NCBI RefSeq assembly: GCF_009696685.2
Contig: NZ_CP102355.1
Span: 766,001-830,000, forward strand
Direction of reading: 5' to 3'
Origin: Paracoccus sp. SMMA_5_TC
GTDB taxonomy: Bacteria; Pseudomonadota; Alphaproteobacteria; Rhodobacterales; Rhodobacteraceae
DNA length: 64,000 bases
The notes below the pieces were generated by a model. The model searched no databases, was not told the DNA's origin, and saw nothing but the letters and a program-made list of their open reading frames with translations. This document shows, in pieces, positions 26,201 through 35,134 of this stretch (position 1 is the stretch's first letter; every line of letters begins with the position of its first letter). The position numbers and the translations under genes are program-made.

Positions 26201-27525
26201 CGATGCAGTTGCGTCCGAGCCAGATCGCGTTCTGGCCGCTGGATCGGCTGAAACCCTACGCCCGCAACGCCAAGACCCACGACGCCGACCAGGTCGCGAG
26301 GATTGCCGCCAGTATGGCCGAGTTCGGCTGGACCGTCCCCTGCCTCGTTGCCGCCGACGGCGAGCTGATCGCAGGCCACGGCCGCGTTCTGGCCGCAGCC
26401 CAGCTGGGGCTCGCCGAAGCGCCAGTCATCGTACTGGACCATCTAACCGAGGCGCAGCGCCGCGCCTATCGGATCGCCGACAACAAGCTCACGGAGATGG
26501 GCGGCTGGGACGACGCTCTGCTCGTCGAGGAACTGCGGGGGCTGATGGCCGAGGACTTCGACCTCGGGATGATCGGGATCCCCGAGGACGAGCTGGACAC
26601 GCTGCTGAACGATGCAGACGACCGCGCGCCCATCGATGATGACACCGCCGATACCATCCCCGAGGCCCCGGCCGATCCCATCACCCGCCCCGGCGACATC
26701 TGGGCGATGGGCGATCACCGCCTGATCTGCGGCGATGCGACCGACCCGGCCGTGTTGGCGCGGCTGATGGATGGGGCGCAGGCGTCGCTGATGTTCACGT
26801 CCCCGCCTTACGCCCAGCAGCGCGACTATGGCGCCGCAAAGGAGAAGGTCGGTGATTGGGATGCGCTGATGCAGGGCGTCTTCGCCGCGGCTCCGGTCAC
26901 TGACGATGCCCAGCTGCTGGTCAACCTCGGCCTCGTCCATCGGGACGGTGAGTGGCTCCCGTATTGGGAAGGCTGGCTCGACTGGATGCGGGCGCAGGAT
27001 TGGCGGCGGTTCGGTTGGTATGTCTGGGATCAGGGGCCCGGCCTGCCCGGCGACTGGAACGGGCGGCTGGCGCCCTCGCACGAGTTCATCTTCCACTTCA
27101 ACCGCCAGCCGCGGAAGCCGAACAAGACGGTCGAGAGCAAGCACGCGGGCGAAACCCTCGGCGGCGGCGGCCTGCGCGGGGCCGATGGCACCGTTCATCG
27201 CAAGACGGGCACCGGCAACGCGATCCAGAGCCACCGCATCCCGGACAGCGTCTTCCGCATCATGCGCCACAAGGGCGGGCTGGGCGCCGCCGGATCCCAC
27301 CCGGCTGTGTTCCCGGTGGCGCTGGTCGAGGCGGTGCTGGAGGCCTTCTCCGACCCCGGCGACCTGGTGTTCGAACCCTTCTGCGGCTCCGGCACCCAGT
27401 TGATCGCGGCAGAACGCACCGGGCGGCGGTGCTGCGCGGTGGAACTGGACCCGGTCTATTGCGACGTCGCGGTGCGGCGGTGGGAGCTGGCGACGGGGAG
27501 GAAAGGATCAAGAAGAGCTATGTGA
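26197..27525 (+). CDS. ParB-domain DNA methyltransferase, SPPY type
   Basis: This 442-residue paralogue of the preceding gene has a very similar ParB domain (RLKPYARNAKTHDADQVARI, AYRIADNKLTEMGGWDDALL). The methyltransferase half is different: the catalytic motif is TSPPYAQQRDYG at ~201, typical of N4-cytosine enzymes, and the AdoMet motif is PFCGSGTQLIAAE at ~394. The two genes are translationally coupled (ATGA). The two halves seem to have diverged differently, as if a shared targeting domain were joined to two chemistries. ATG 26203 is an alternative start. Confidence 0.85.
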   Translation: MTMQLRPSQIAFWPLDRLKPYARNAKTHDADQVARIAASMAEFGWTVPCLVAADGELIAGHGRVLAAAQLGLAEAPVIVLDHLTEAQRRAYRIADNKLTEMGGWDDALLVEELRGLMAEDFDLGMIGIPEDELDTLLNDADDRAPIDDDTADTIPEAPADPITRPGDIWAMGDHRLICGDATDPAVLARLMDGAQASLMFTSPPYAQQRDYGAAKEKVGDWDALMQGVFAAAPVTDDAQLLVNLGLVHRDGEWLPYWEGWLDWMRAQDWRRFGWYVWDQGPGLPGDWNGRLAPSHEFIFHFNRQPRKPNKTVESKHAGETLGGGGLRGADGTVHRKTGTGNAIQSHRIPDSVFRIMRHKGGLGAAGSHPAVFPVALVEAVLEAFSDPGDLVFEPFCGSGTQLIAAERTGRRCCAVELDPVYCDVAVRRWELATGRKGSRRAM

Positions 27526-27609
27526 CGCAGAAACTGGCCATAGGACCGGTGGATTGCTGCCGAAAGCGGTGAAATCGTCAGAGGTCGCAAGACGGAGATC
27601 GTCAATATC

Positions 27610-28398
27610 TCAGCTGCCCTCTGAAGGTGCTTTCACCCTTTCGAGGTAGGTCTCGACAAGGAATGTTGCAATCGCTCCAGCTGTATTGACTGCAAGGCTG
27701 GCATGTCGAGGTGATGGTCGAACGGGCAGCTTTCCTCCGCGCCCGTGAGAGTCGGATAATCGGTTACGCAACGTGCCAATTCCGTTGACGAGATTCATGG
27801 CACCTCCCAAGATTGCCTTGATCGGCTCTTCGGTGTGTTGCGTTGGAGCGAGGTTCAATGCTTTCGCAGCGCTTGCATACAGTTTCGGCAAATCGTCTTT
27901 GTCCGAGTACGGCTCGCCACACTCGTCGAGAATTCGCTTGGTCACGGTTTCAAGCAGCGTGCGCGCGACAGTAATGGCCCCCTCCGGGTCTGTACCGCGA
28001 CGAGCGATTGCCTTGCCCCAGACCGAGTGCACCCCGTCCACATCGAACGTCTCGAGAGCTTCAGAAGCTACCTTATCGCCGGGAGCCGAATTGCGGCCTT
28101 CAAGAAAATCCATAAGTGGGGTGAAAGCCTTTCCAATGATCTCGCGGCGCTCGGCATAGCTACCTGCTTCGCGCTGGATGTATGGCCAGAATGCAGAAAG
28201 GTTGCGATATGTTCTCACAAATGGAGGCAGAAGATCACACAGCGCGGCCTCTGCCATGAACTCGCGGCGGAGATACTGGTATATGCCATCATCAGCGGTG
28301 CCACCTGTGGCACGCGCGATGAGTAAGCCCTCGAGCATTGCCGCTTGTTCGATGCGCGACGAAGGAATCTCGTCCTGTATGTACATTGGCCACCACAC
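27610..28398 (-). CDS. abortive-infection family protein (Abi_C domain)
   Basis: This 262-residue protein has in its C-terminal half the Abi_C signature: PEGAITVARTLLETVTKRIL, YSDKDDLPKLYASAAKALNL, QHTEEPIKAILGGAMNLVNG and LRNRLSDSHGRGGKLPVRPS. The last contains the R-N-x-x-(S/G)-D-x-H-G pattern shared with HEPN-like RNases. The N-terminal half (~1-130) is helical and unnamed. It is likely a superinfection-exclusion toxin carried by the prophage. It is antiparallel to the methyltransferases and the packaging genes and therefore independently expressed. ATG 28386 is an alternative start. Confidence 0.82.
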   Translation of the reverse strand: MWWPMYIQDEIPSSRIEQAAMLEGLLIARATGGTADDGIYQYLRREFMAEAALCDLLPPFVRTYRNLSAFWPYIQREAGSYAERREIIGKAFTPLMDFLEGRNSAPGDKVASEALETFDVDGVHSVWGKAIARRGTDPEGAITVARTLLETVTKRILDECGEPYSDKDDLPKLYASAAKALNLAPTQHTEEPIKAILGGAMNLVNGIGTLRNRLSDSHGRGGKLPVRPSPRHASLAVNTAGAIATFLVETYLERVKAPSEGS

Positions 28399-28484
28399 AT
28401 TGCGGATTTCCTGTGATCCTATCGATGTTGCGGTTGGAGACCAAGACGCACAGAAGTGGTTTCAACAGCCACCACAGGCACCCA

Positions 28485-29051
28485 TCAACTGTTGCTGAGA
28501 GTGTAGACCGTTCCCCTGCCCTCCACCTTCTCGGCGGTGATGGGCAGGCCCAGCTTTTTCCTCAGCGCCCCCGAGATCGAGCCGCGAACCGTGTGGGCCA
28601 GCCATCCGGTGGCATCGACCATCTCGGAGACCGTCGCGCCCTCGGGGCGCTGGAGCATGGCGATGATCTGGGCCTGCTTGGTGCCAGCGCGGATGGCGAC
28701 GGGTTTCGCGGTGTCGGTGTCGCAGGGCGTCTGCACCGGTTCCGGCTTCGGCCTCGCTTTCCGCGCGCTGGCGACAGCGCTGGCCGCCAGCGGCTCGATC
28801 CCGATGGCCTCAAGCCCGGCCTCGGTGGCGATCAGCGTGGTGCCATGGCCGTCGCCGGTCTCGCGCCACATCGGCTCGCCGCGCCGCAGGTTGGCCTCGA
28901 CCTCTTCAAGCCAGCCTCGGGCGATCATCTTGCCGACCACCATCTTGGCCGCGGCGCCGACCAGCCCCTCGGGCAGCGGCAGGGCGAGGTTGCCGGGCCG
29001 GGTCGCGGCGCGGGACAGGATCAGGGACTGGGTGTCGGACGGGGTGGTCAT
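28485..29051 (-). CDS. DUF3489 domain protein, probable DNA-binding
   Basis: In this 188-residue protein the C-terminal ~70 residues (GTKQAQIIAMLQRPEGATVS, EMVDATGWLAHTVRGSISGA, LRKKLGLPITAEKVEG) match DUF3489, a winged-helix-like domain usual in alphaproteobacterial phages. The N-terminal part (LPEGLVGAAAKMVVGKMIAR) resembles a second short helix-turn-helix unit. GGAGGC precedes the ATG. A linker rich in Lys, Pro and Ala separates the two parts. It may regulate phage genes, but this is not established. Confidence 0.75.
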   Translation of the reverse strand: MTTPSDTQSLILSRAATRPGNLALPLPEGLVGAAAKMVVGKMIARGWLEEVEANLRRGEPMWRETGDGHGTTLIATEAGLEAIGIEPLAASAVASARKARPKPEPVQTPCDTDTAKPVAIRAGTKQAQIIAMLQRPEGATVSEMVDATGWLAHTVRGSISGALRKKLGLPITAEKVEGRGTVYTLSNS

Positions 29052-29146
29052 CGGGGCCTCCGGGCGCTTGGGCGCGCGCAGTGCGCGCCTTCTACGGAGG
29101 CAAGCCCCGTCATCGGACGGGGCGGCCGTCGCGCCGTGTGGGCGCG

Positions 29147-29374
29147 TCAGGCGGCGTGTTCGCCCTCGCCAAAGAGGAAGTCGGTGATCTTGCGCAGATC
29201 GGCGGCAACGCTGTTGAGTGATCCGACGGCACCCCAGTTGACGGCGTCCGGATCGAATTCGAAATGGTCATCGCTGAGGGCCTTCAGGCGCTCCAGCATG
29301 GTGTCGATCTCTGCCTTGGCGGCGATGAATGCGTCGAGGGCTTTGTCGTTCGGCCGGGCGGTGCGGCGGGTCAT
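29147..29374 (-). CDS. small acidic phage protein (75 aa), unknown function
   Basis: The protein starts MTRRTARPNDKALDAFIAAK and ends ITDFLFGEGEHAA. AAAGGA precedes ATG 29372-29374 by 9 nt; an upstream start at 29401 lacks this. It is a short helical protein with a basic head and an acidic tail. It is probably in one operon with the DUF3489 gene (95 nt apart, same strand). I do not recognise the family. Confidence 0.55.
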   Translation of the reverse strand: MTRRTARPNDKALDAFIAAKAEIDTMLERLKALSDDHFEFDPDAVNWGAVGSLNSVAADLRKITDFLFGEGEHAA

Positions 29375-29490
29375 GGCGGGGCATCCTTTGGTGAGTTGCA
29401 TCGTTTCCTTGCGATCAGACTCGCTCTGTCGCGCCCTCTAATCAACTGAATACCACGCGATATCATTGGGTTGATCGGATTATCTGCGCC

Positions 29491-30027
29491 ATGAAAGGCA
29501 TGAGCGAACGCGAGTATGCGGCCCATTCAGGCCTGTCTCGCGGCGGGGTGCAGAAGGCGCGCAAGAACGGGCGGCTGGTGGTCCATGACGACGGGTCGAT
29601 CAACGCCGCGGCGTCGGATGTGCGGCGGGCGGAGATGACGGATCCCGACCAGCAGCGGCGGTCCTTGGGTGGCGAAAGCCTCGCCAGCGGTGCGGGCGAG
29701 ACCTCGTCCTACATCAAGGCGCGCACGCTGCTGACGGTCTATGCCGCGCAGGACAAGCAGATCGCGGTCCAAAAGAAGAAGGGCACGCTGGTCGACCGTG
29801 CGCGGGCGGAAACGCTGGTGTTTCGCCTCGCGCGGCAGGAACGGGATGTCTGGGTGACCTGGCCCGGGCGGGTGGCCGCGTTGATGGCGGCGCAGATCAT
29901 GGCGGAGGTGGAACGGCAATCCGGGGCATCGGTGACGATCGAAACCGCGATCATGCAGAGGGTGCTGGAAGCCCATGTCCGCGAACAGCTCGACGCCCTC
30001 GCCGACCTCAGGGTTTCCCTCGGATGA
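29491..30027 (+). CDS. phage terminase small subunit (Nu1-like)
   Basis: This 178-residue protein begins with a helix-turn-helix (MSEREYAAHSGLSRGGVQKA, RKNGRLVVHDDGSINAAASD), the Nu1/terS-type DNA-binding fold. The remainder is helical (YIKARTLLTVYAAQDKQIAV, RLARQERDVWVTWPGRVAAL), as needed for oligomerisation and contact with the large subunit. It overlaps the large-subunit gene by 53 nt. It marks the start of the plus-strand late operon. The packaging recognition site should be close, probably just upstream. Confidence 0.82.
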   Translation: MKGMSEREYAAHSGLSRGGVQKARKNGRLVVHDDGSINAAASDVRRAEMTDPDQQRRSLGGESLASGAGETSSYIKARTLLTVYAAQDKQIAVQKKKGTLVDRARAETLVFRLARQERDVWVTWPGRVAALMAAQIMAEVERQSGASVTIETAIMQRVLEAHVREQLDALADLRVSLG

Positions 30028-32029
30028 CGATGATCTGGCCGACAACGACCTGACCGCGGATCTCGACCTCGGCTTCGACGGCGCCGAAGACCTGCTGCGG
30101 GTCTGGCGTCAGGGGCTGCGGCCCGATCCGAACCTGACGGTGTCGGAATGGGCGGATCAGCATCGCTGGCTGTCATCGCGCGGCGCGGCCGAACCGGGGC
30201 GCTATCGCACCGCCCGGGCCCCTTACCTGCGCGAGATCATGGATGCGCTGTCCCCAAGCCATCCTGCGCAGCGCATCACCTTCATGAAAGCCGCGCAGGT
30301 GGGCGCGACCGAGGCCGGGAACAACTGGATCGGCTTCGTCATCCATCACGCGCCGGGGCCGATGCTGGCGGTGCTGCCGAGCCTGGAACTGGCGAAGCGC
30401 ACCTCGCGGGGCCGTCTTGATCCGCTGATTGCGGACAGCCCGGCGCTCCGCGAACGGGTGAATCCGGCCCGATCCCGCGATGCGGGCAATTCGATGCTGT
30501 CGAAGGAATTCCCCGGAGGCATCCTGGTGCTGACCGGGGCCAATTCCGCCACCGGCCTGCGGTCGATGCCCGCGCGTTATGTCTTCCTCGACGAGGTCGA
30601 CGCCTATCCGGCCTCGGCGGACGAGGAAGGCGATCCGGTCACGCTGGCGGAAGCGCGGACCACCACCTTCTCGCACCGGCGCAAGGTGTTCATGGTCTCG
30701 ACGCCCACGATCCGGAGGCTGTCGCGCATTGAGCGCGAGTTCGAGGCTAGCGACCAGCGGCGTTACTTCGTGCCCTGCCCGCATTGCGGAACGATGCAGT
30801 GGCTGCAGTTCGACCGCCTGCGCTGGGCGAAGGGAAAGCCGGAAACAGCGGCCTACCACTGCGAGGGTTGCGAGCGCCCCATCGCCGAGCACCACAAAAC
30901 CGAGATGCTGGCCAAGGGCGAATGGCGGGCGACTGCAGTTTCCAGGGATCCGAAGGCCATCGGCTTCCACCTCTCGGCGCTCTATTCGCCCTTGGGGTGG
31001 AAAAGCTGGTCCGACGTCGCGCGGGAATGGCTGGCGGCCCAAGGATCGGACGAGACGCTGCGCGCCGCACGCAACACGCTTCTGGGCGAGACATGGGTCG
31101 AGTCGGGCGACGCGCCGGAATGGCAGCGGCTTGCGGATCGGCGTGAATCCTGGAAGCCGGGCACGGTGCCGATGGCGGGGCTGTTCCTGACCGCGGGGGC
31201 CGACGTCCAGAAGGACCGGATCGAGGCCGACATCTGGGCCTGGGGCCGGGGCATGGAAAGCTGGCTTGTCGATCACATCGTCATTCCGGGCGGGCCTGAC
31301 GATCCGGCCGCCTGGGACAAGCTGACCGCCCTCCTCGGCCGGTCGTGGCAGCATGCCAACGGCGCCTTCATGACCGTGGCGCGGCTGGGGATCGACACCG
31401 GCTACGAGGCCGCGGCGGTCTATGCCTGGTCGCGCAAGGTCGGCTTCGAACAGGTGGCACCGCTGAAGGGCCTCGAAGGGTTCAACCGGTCGGCACCCGT
31501 TTCTGGCCCGACCTATGTCGATGCCACCATCGGCGGGAAACGGCTGCGCCGCGGCGCGAGGCTCTGGTCGGTGGCAACGGCGACGTTCAAGGCGGAGACC
31601 TACCGGTTCCTGCGGATCGAACGCCCCTCGGACGAGGACCGCGCCACCGGGATGCTCGACGCCCCCGGCACCATCCACCTGCCCGGCTGGGCCGACACCG
31701 AATGGCTGAAGCAGCTGGTGGCGGAACAGCTGGTCACGATCCGCAACAAGCGCGGCTATGCCCACCAGGAATGGCAGAAGATGCGCGAGCGGAACGAGGC
31801 GCTGGACTGCCGGGTCTATGCCCGTGCCGCGGCATGGATCCTCGGCGCCGACCGATGGGACGAGGCGACCTGGCGGCGGCTGGAAGCGCAGGCGGGCGTG
31901 GAAACGCGCATGCCGACGGCCGTCGCAACCGACATCGCCACACAAGACCCGGCCCAACCCAAGGCCGGAACGCTGACCACGCCGCGCCGGAAACGGCGGG
32001 CCTATACCCCGAACTTCATGAGGGACTGA
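29975..32029 (+). CDS. phage terminase large subunit, GpA family
   Basis: In this 684-residue packaging motor the ATPase domain has MKAAQVGATEAGNNWIGFVI (P-loop region, ~104) and ARYVFLDEVDAYP (Walker B, ~203), then FSHRRKVFMVSTPT (coupling motif). A zinc-ribbon-like CPHCGTMQWLQF with CEGCERP follows, as in lambda gpA. The nuclease part begins near ~400 (FLTAGADVQKDRIEADIWAW). It cuts and packages phage DNA. The GpA type predicts cohesive-end (cos) packaging. It is followed at once (stop/start overlap) by the gpW gene. Confidence 0.95.
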   Translation: MSANSSTPSPTSGFPSDDDDLADNDLTADLDLGFDGAEDLLRVWRQGLRPDPNLTVSEWADQHRWLSSRGAAEPGRYRTARAPYLREIMDALSPSHPAQRITFMKAAQVGATEAGNNWIGFVIHHAPGPMLAVLPSLELAKRTSRGRLDPLIADSPALRERVNPARSRDAGNSMLSKEFPGGILVLTGANSATGLRSMPARYVFLDEVDAYPASADEEGDPVTLAEARTTTFSHRRKVFMVSTPTIRRLSRIEREFEASDQRRYFVPCPHCGTMQWLQFDRLRWAKGKPETAAYHCEGCERPIAEHHKTEMLAKGEWRATAVSRDPKAIGFHLSALYSPLGWKSWSDVAREWLAAQGSDETLRAARNTLLGETWVESGDAPEWQRLADRRESWKPGTVPMAGLFLTAGADVQKDRIEADIWAWGRGMESWLVDHIVIPGGPDDPAAWDKLTALLGRSWQHANGAFMTVARLGIDTGYEAAAVYAWSRKVGFEQVAPLKGLEGFNRSAPVSGPTYVDATIGGKRLRRGARLWSVATATFKAETYRFLRIERPSDEDRATGMLDAPGTIHLPGWADTEWLKQLVAEQLVTIRNKRGYAHQEWQKMRERNEALDCRVYARAAAWILGADRWDEATWRRLEAQAGVETRMPTAVATDIATQDPAQPKAGTLTTPRRKRRAYTPNFMRD

Positions 32030-32244
32030 TGGACCTGGAACGCATGCAGGCCCTGCTCACGGCACTGCAGGAAGCCCGCTTCGCCGGGCTGCGGAGCGTC
32101 AGCTATGACGGCAAGACCGTGACCTATGGCTCGGATGCCGAACTGGCGACTGCGATCCGTGATCTGGAAGGGCGCATTGCAGCGGCCAGCGGCAACTCTT
32201 CCCGGCGCCGCCGCTGGGGCACTGTGGCCACGAAGGGTCTGTGA
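32029..32244 (+). CDS. gpW-like head-tail joining protein
   Basis: This 71-residue protein (MDLERMQALLTALQEARFAG, RSVSYDGKTVTYGSDAELAT, AIRDLEGRIAA, then a basic tail) is the gpW fold: two helices around a short hairpin. Its ATG overlaps the terminase stop, and its stop overlaps the portal start region. It seals the portal so that packaged DNA is held and the tail can attach. Confidence 0.85.
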   Translation: MDLERMQALLTALQEARFAGLRSVSYDGKTVTYGSDAELATAIRDLEGRIAAASGNSSRRRRWGTVATKGL

Positions 32245-32246
32245 CC

Positions 32247-33758
32247 ATGGTTCTCGACGCCTTCCGTGCCCGCCTTGGGTCCATCATCGGCGGGTTCGAC
32301 GCGGCGCAGTCGCACCGCCGCATGCGCGGGTTCCGCGCCACCCGCGCGCATGTGAACACGCTGATCGCCGCCTCGGGCGAGACCATCACCGCCCGTGCGC
32401 GCTGGCTGGTCCGGAACAATGGCTATGCCGCGAACGCCGTCGATGCCTTTGCCAATCACGTCGTCGGCGACGGCATCAAGCCCTCGTCGAAGATCGCGGA
32501 CGCGGCGAAGAAGGAGGAGCTGCAGAAACTCTGGCTAGCCTGGACCGACGAGGCGGACGCCGAGGGGCTGACCGACTTCTTCGGCCTCCAGCGCCGGGCC
32601 GCGCGCGAGGTGTTTCTGGCAGGCGAGGTCTTCCTGCGCATCCGCACCCGGCGTCCCGAAGATGGTCTGACGGTGCCGATGCAGCTGCAGATGCTGCCCT
32701 CGGAAATGCTGCCCCAGGACATGACCCGCATCCTGCCCGGTGCGGGATCGATCCGGCAGGGGATCGAGTTCGACGGTATCGGGCGGCGTGTGGCGTACCA
32801 CTTCCTGCGCCGCCACCCGGGCGACATGACCGATCCGGGGCTGGCCGGGGAAACGGTGCGGGTGTCCGCGTCCGAGGTTATCCACATCCTCGACCCGGTC
32901 GAGGCGGGCCAGCTGCGGGGCGTCTCGCGCTTCGCGGCAGCCGTGGTGAAGCTCTTCACCCTCGATCTCTATGACGACGCCGAACTGGAGCGGAAAAAGA
33001 CCGCGGCGATGTTCGCGATGTTCATCACCTCCCCCGCCCCGGAAACCGCCCTCGATCCGGCGGAGGACGATCTCGAGGTGGAACCGGGCCAGGTCGTGCG
33101 ATTGGACCCCGGCGAGGACGTGACGACGCCCTCTACGCCGGACTCCGGGTCCACTTACGAACCCTTCCAGTACCGCACGCTCCTGCAGATCGGCGCGGCG
33201 CTGGGCGTGCCCTATGGCTATCTGACCGGCGATACGGCGAAGGGGAACTTCTCGAACACCCGGATCGCCTTGGTCGACTTCCGCCGCCGCATCTCGGCCT
33301 TCCAGCATTCGGTGATGGTCTACCAGCTCTGCCGCGCCGTCTGGACGCGCTGGATGGACATGGCCGTGCTGGCGGGCGCCATCGATCTGCCGGGCTATGC
33401 CACCGACCGGCGCGCTTACCTCGCCTGCGACTGGCTTCCGACCAAGTGGGATTGGATCGACCCGGCCAAGGATGCCGCTGCAGAAATCCTGCAGATCGAG
33501 GCGGGCCTGAAATCCCGCACGCAGGCCATCGCCGAGCGGGGATACGACGCCGAACAGGTCGACCGGGAAATCGCGGCCGAACGCAAGCGTGAGGCTGAAC
33601 TGGGGCTGGACTTCCGGCGGCCGGGATCCCCGGCACAGGCGGTGGGTGGCGGCGCTGGGTCGGGTGATGCCGAGGGTGAGCAGCGAGACCAGCAGGAAGA
33701 AGAAGACGCGGACAACCTCGGAGAGGACCGGGACCCCCGGCCCGCCCAGGACAGATGA
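32247..33758 (+). CDS. phage portal protein, lambda gpB family
   Basis: This ~503-residue protein has GSIIGGFDAAQSHRRMRGFR and RWLVRNNGYAANAVDAFANH near the N-terminus, GVSRFAAAVVKLFTLDLYDD in the middle and GVPYGYLTGDTAKGNFSNTR followed by RRRISAFQHSVMVYQLCRAV, all typical of lambda-type portals. A dodecamer forms the DNA entry channel. The C-terminus is a Glu/Asp-rich tail. An in-frame GTG at 32241 is an alternative start. It overlaps the protease gene by 4 nt. Confidence 0.94.
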   Translation: MVLDAFRARLGSIIGGFDAAQSHRRMRGFRATRAHVNTLIAASGETITARARWLVRNNGYAANAVDAFANHVVGDGIKPSSKIADAAKKEELQKLWLAWTDEADAEGLTDFFGLQRRAAREVFLAGEVFLRIRTRRPEDGLTVPMQLQMLPSEMLPQDMTRILPGAGSIRQGIEFDGIGRRVAYHFLRRHPGDMTDPGLAGETVRVSASEVIHILDPVEAGQLRGVSRFAAAVVKLFTLDLYDDAELERKKTAAMFAMFITSPAPETALDPAEDDLEVEPGQVVRLDPGEDVTTPSTPDSGSTYEPFQYRTLLQIGAALGVPYGYLTGDTAKGNFSNTRIALVDFRRRISAFQHSVMVYQLCRAVWTRWMDMAVLAGAIDLPGYATDRRAYLACDWLPTKWDWIDPAKDAAAEILQIEAGLKSRTQAIAERGYDAEQVDREIAAERKREAELGLDFRRPGSPAQAVGGGAGSGDAEGEQRDQQEEEDADNLGEDRDPRPAQDR

Positions 33759-35080
33759 TGCATCACACCCATATCGCCCAGCGCGTCTTCAACACACCGC
33801 TGATGGTCGATCCCGCCAAGGCGCTGGCCTTCCTGACCGGGCTCGGCCCGCGGATCACCGGCAGGGAAATCACGGTCGAGGGAATGCCCGTGGATCCCGC
33901 AGATCAGGCCACTGCGGCACTCCCTGCCCGCGCCTCTCTCTTCAGCGACGACCTGACCAGCCGCCAGGCGCGGAACGGAAGCCAGCCCTTCGCTGTGGTG
34001 GACGGGATCGCCGTCATCGAGATCGCGGGCACGCTGGTGCATCGTGGTGCCTGGATCGGGCAATCCTCCGGTCTGACCTCCTACGAGGGGATCGCGACCC
34101 AGCTGCAGGCAGCGCTGGCCGATCCCGCCATCCGTGCCATCGCCCTCGACATCGACAGCTTCGGTGGCGAGGTCGCGGGGGCCTTCGATCTGGCTGACCG
34201 CATCCGTGCGGCGCGGGCGCAAAAGCCGGTCCACGCCTTCGTCGCCGATCATGCATTGTCGGCCGCCTATGCGCTGGCCTCCCAGGCCGACCGCATCATC
34301 CTGCCCCGCACCGGCGCTGTCGGCAGCATCGGTGTCGTGGCCATGCACAGCGACATGAGCGGGGCGCTCGACCAGAGGGGAATCGCCGTCACGCTGATCC
34401 ATGCCGGGGCCCGCAAGGTCGATGCCAATCCGTACCAGCCTCTGCCCGAGACCGTCCGCGCCCGGATCGCGGGCGAACTCGAGGATCTGCGCCAGCTCTT
34501 CGCCGAAACCGTCGCGGAAGGGCGAGGCCACCGCCTCGACACCCTACGGGCGCTGGGCACCGAAGCCTCTGTGTTCCGCGGTGAGGCGGCCGTCTTCGCC
34601 GGTCTTGCCGATGAGGTGGCCGATCCCGTCACCGCCTTCCGCGCGTTCGCCGCCGCACCCCGCGGCACAACCACCCTCTCATCCAACCCCAAGGGAAAGG
34701 GCCTGATGATGACCACCGCCCCCGAAGACCATGCGCAGCCTGCGGCCGCGCCTGCTGCCAGCCCCACGCCGGAGCCGACCCCGCCCGCGGAAATCGCACC
34801 GCCGCCGACGGCGGCGGCCGCGATGTCGCCGGAAGCCATCCGAGCGGAAGCAGCCGAGGTCGCACAGGTCTGCGCGCAGGCCGCGCGTCTCGGCATCCAG
34901 ATCAATGCTGCCGATGCAGTCGCCAGGGGCGTGAAACCCGAAGCCCTGCGCGCCAAGGTGCTGGCCGATCTCGCTGCGCGCAGCGATGCCGCAGGCATCA
35001 TCGCCACCGCCCCGGCGGCGGGCGCCAAGGAAAGCCCCATCGTGGCTGCCGCGAAGAAATCGGCCGCCGCCTCGCGCTGA
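33755..35080 (+). CDS. head maturation protease (S49/SppA-like) with C-terminal scaffold
   Basis: In this 441-residue protein, residues ~80-300 form an S49 (ClpP/crotonase-fold) protease: IEIAGTLVHRGAW, ALDIDSFGGEVAGAFDLADR, the nucleophile Ser169 in DHALSAAYALAS and the general-base Lys221 in GARKVDANPYQPL. From ~310 the protein is Ala/Pro-rich and helical, like the scaffolding half of lambda gpC. A second start, ATG-ATG at 34706/34709 behind AAGGGAAAGG, would make a separate ~124-residue scaffold in the same frame, as with lambda C and Nu3. Confidence 0.92.
   Translation: MMHHTHIAQRVFNTPLMVDPAKALAFLTGLGPRITGREITVEGMPVDPADQATAALPARASLFSDDLTSRQARNGSQPFAVVDGIAVIEIAGTLVHRGAWIGQSSGLTSYEGIATQLQAALADPAIRAIALDIDSFGGEVAGAFDLADRIRAARAQKPVHAFVADHALSAAYALASQADRIILPRTGAVGSIGVVAMHSDMSGALDQRGIAVTLIHAGARKVDANPYQPLPETVRARIAGELEDLRQLFAETVAEGRGHRLDTLRALGTEASVFRGEAAVFAGLADEVADPVTAFRAFAAAPRGTTTLSSNPKGKGLMMTTAPEDHAQPAAAPAASPTPEPTPPAEIAPPPTAAAAMSPEAIRAEAAEVAQVCAQAARLGIQINAADAVARGVKPEALRAKVLADLAARSDAAGIIATAPAAGAKESPIVAAAKKSAAASR
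34706..35080 (+). CDS. probable nested scaffolding protein (Nu3-like)
   Basis: The frame is that of the protease gene. Internal start Met318 is preceded by the strong Shine-Dalgarno-like AAGGGAAAGG. The product (MMTTAPEDHAQPAAAPAASP onward, ending KESPIVAAAKKSAAASR) is rich in Ala, Pro and Glu, with helical central segments (AIRAEAAEVAQVCAQAARLG). In lambda the same nested layout yields the capsid scaffold. Expression of this form is inferred from start context only. Confidence 0.6.
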   Translation: MMTTAPEDHAQPAAAPAASPTPEPTPPAEIAPPPTAAAAMSPEAIRAEAAEVAQVCAQAARLGIQINAADAVARGVKPEALRAKVLADLAARSDAAGIIATAPAAGAKESPIVAAAKKSAAASR

Positions 35081-35134
35081 CGCGCACCGCCCAGATCGGG
35101 CGCCCCCATCCCCCAACATCTCGGAGACTGAACC

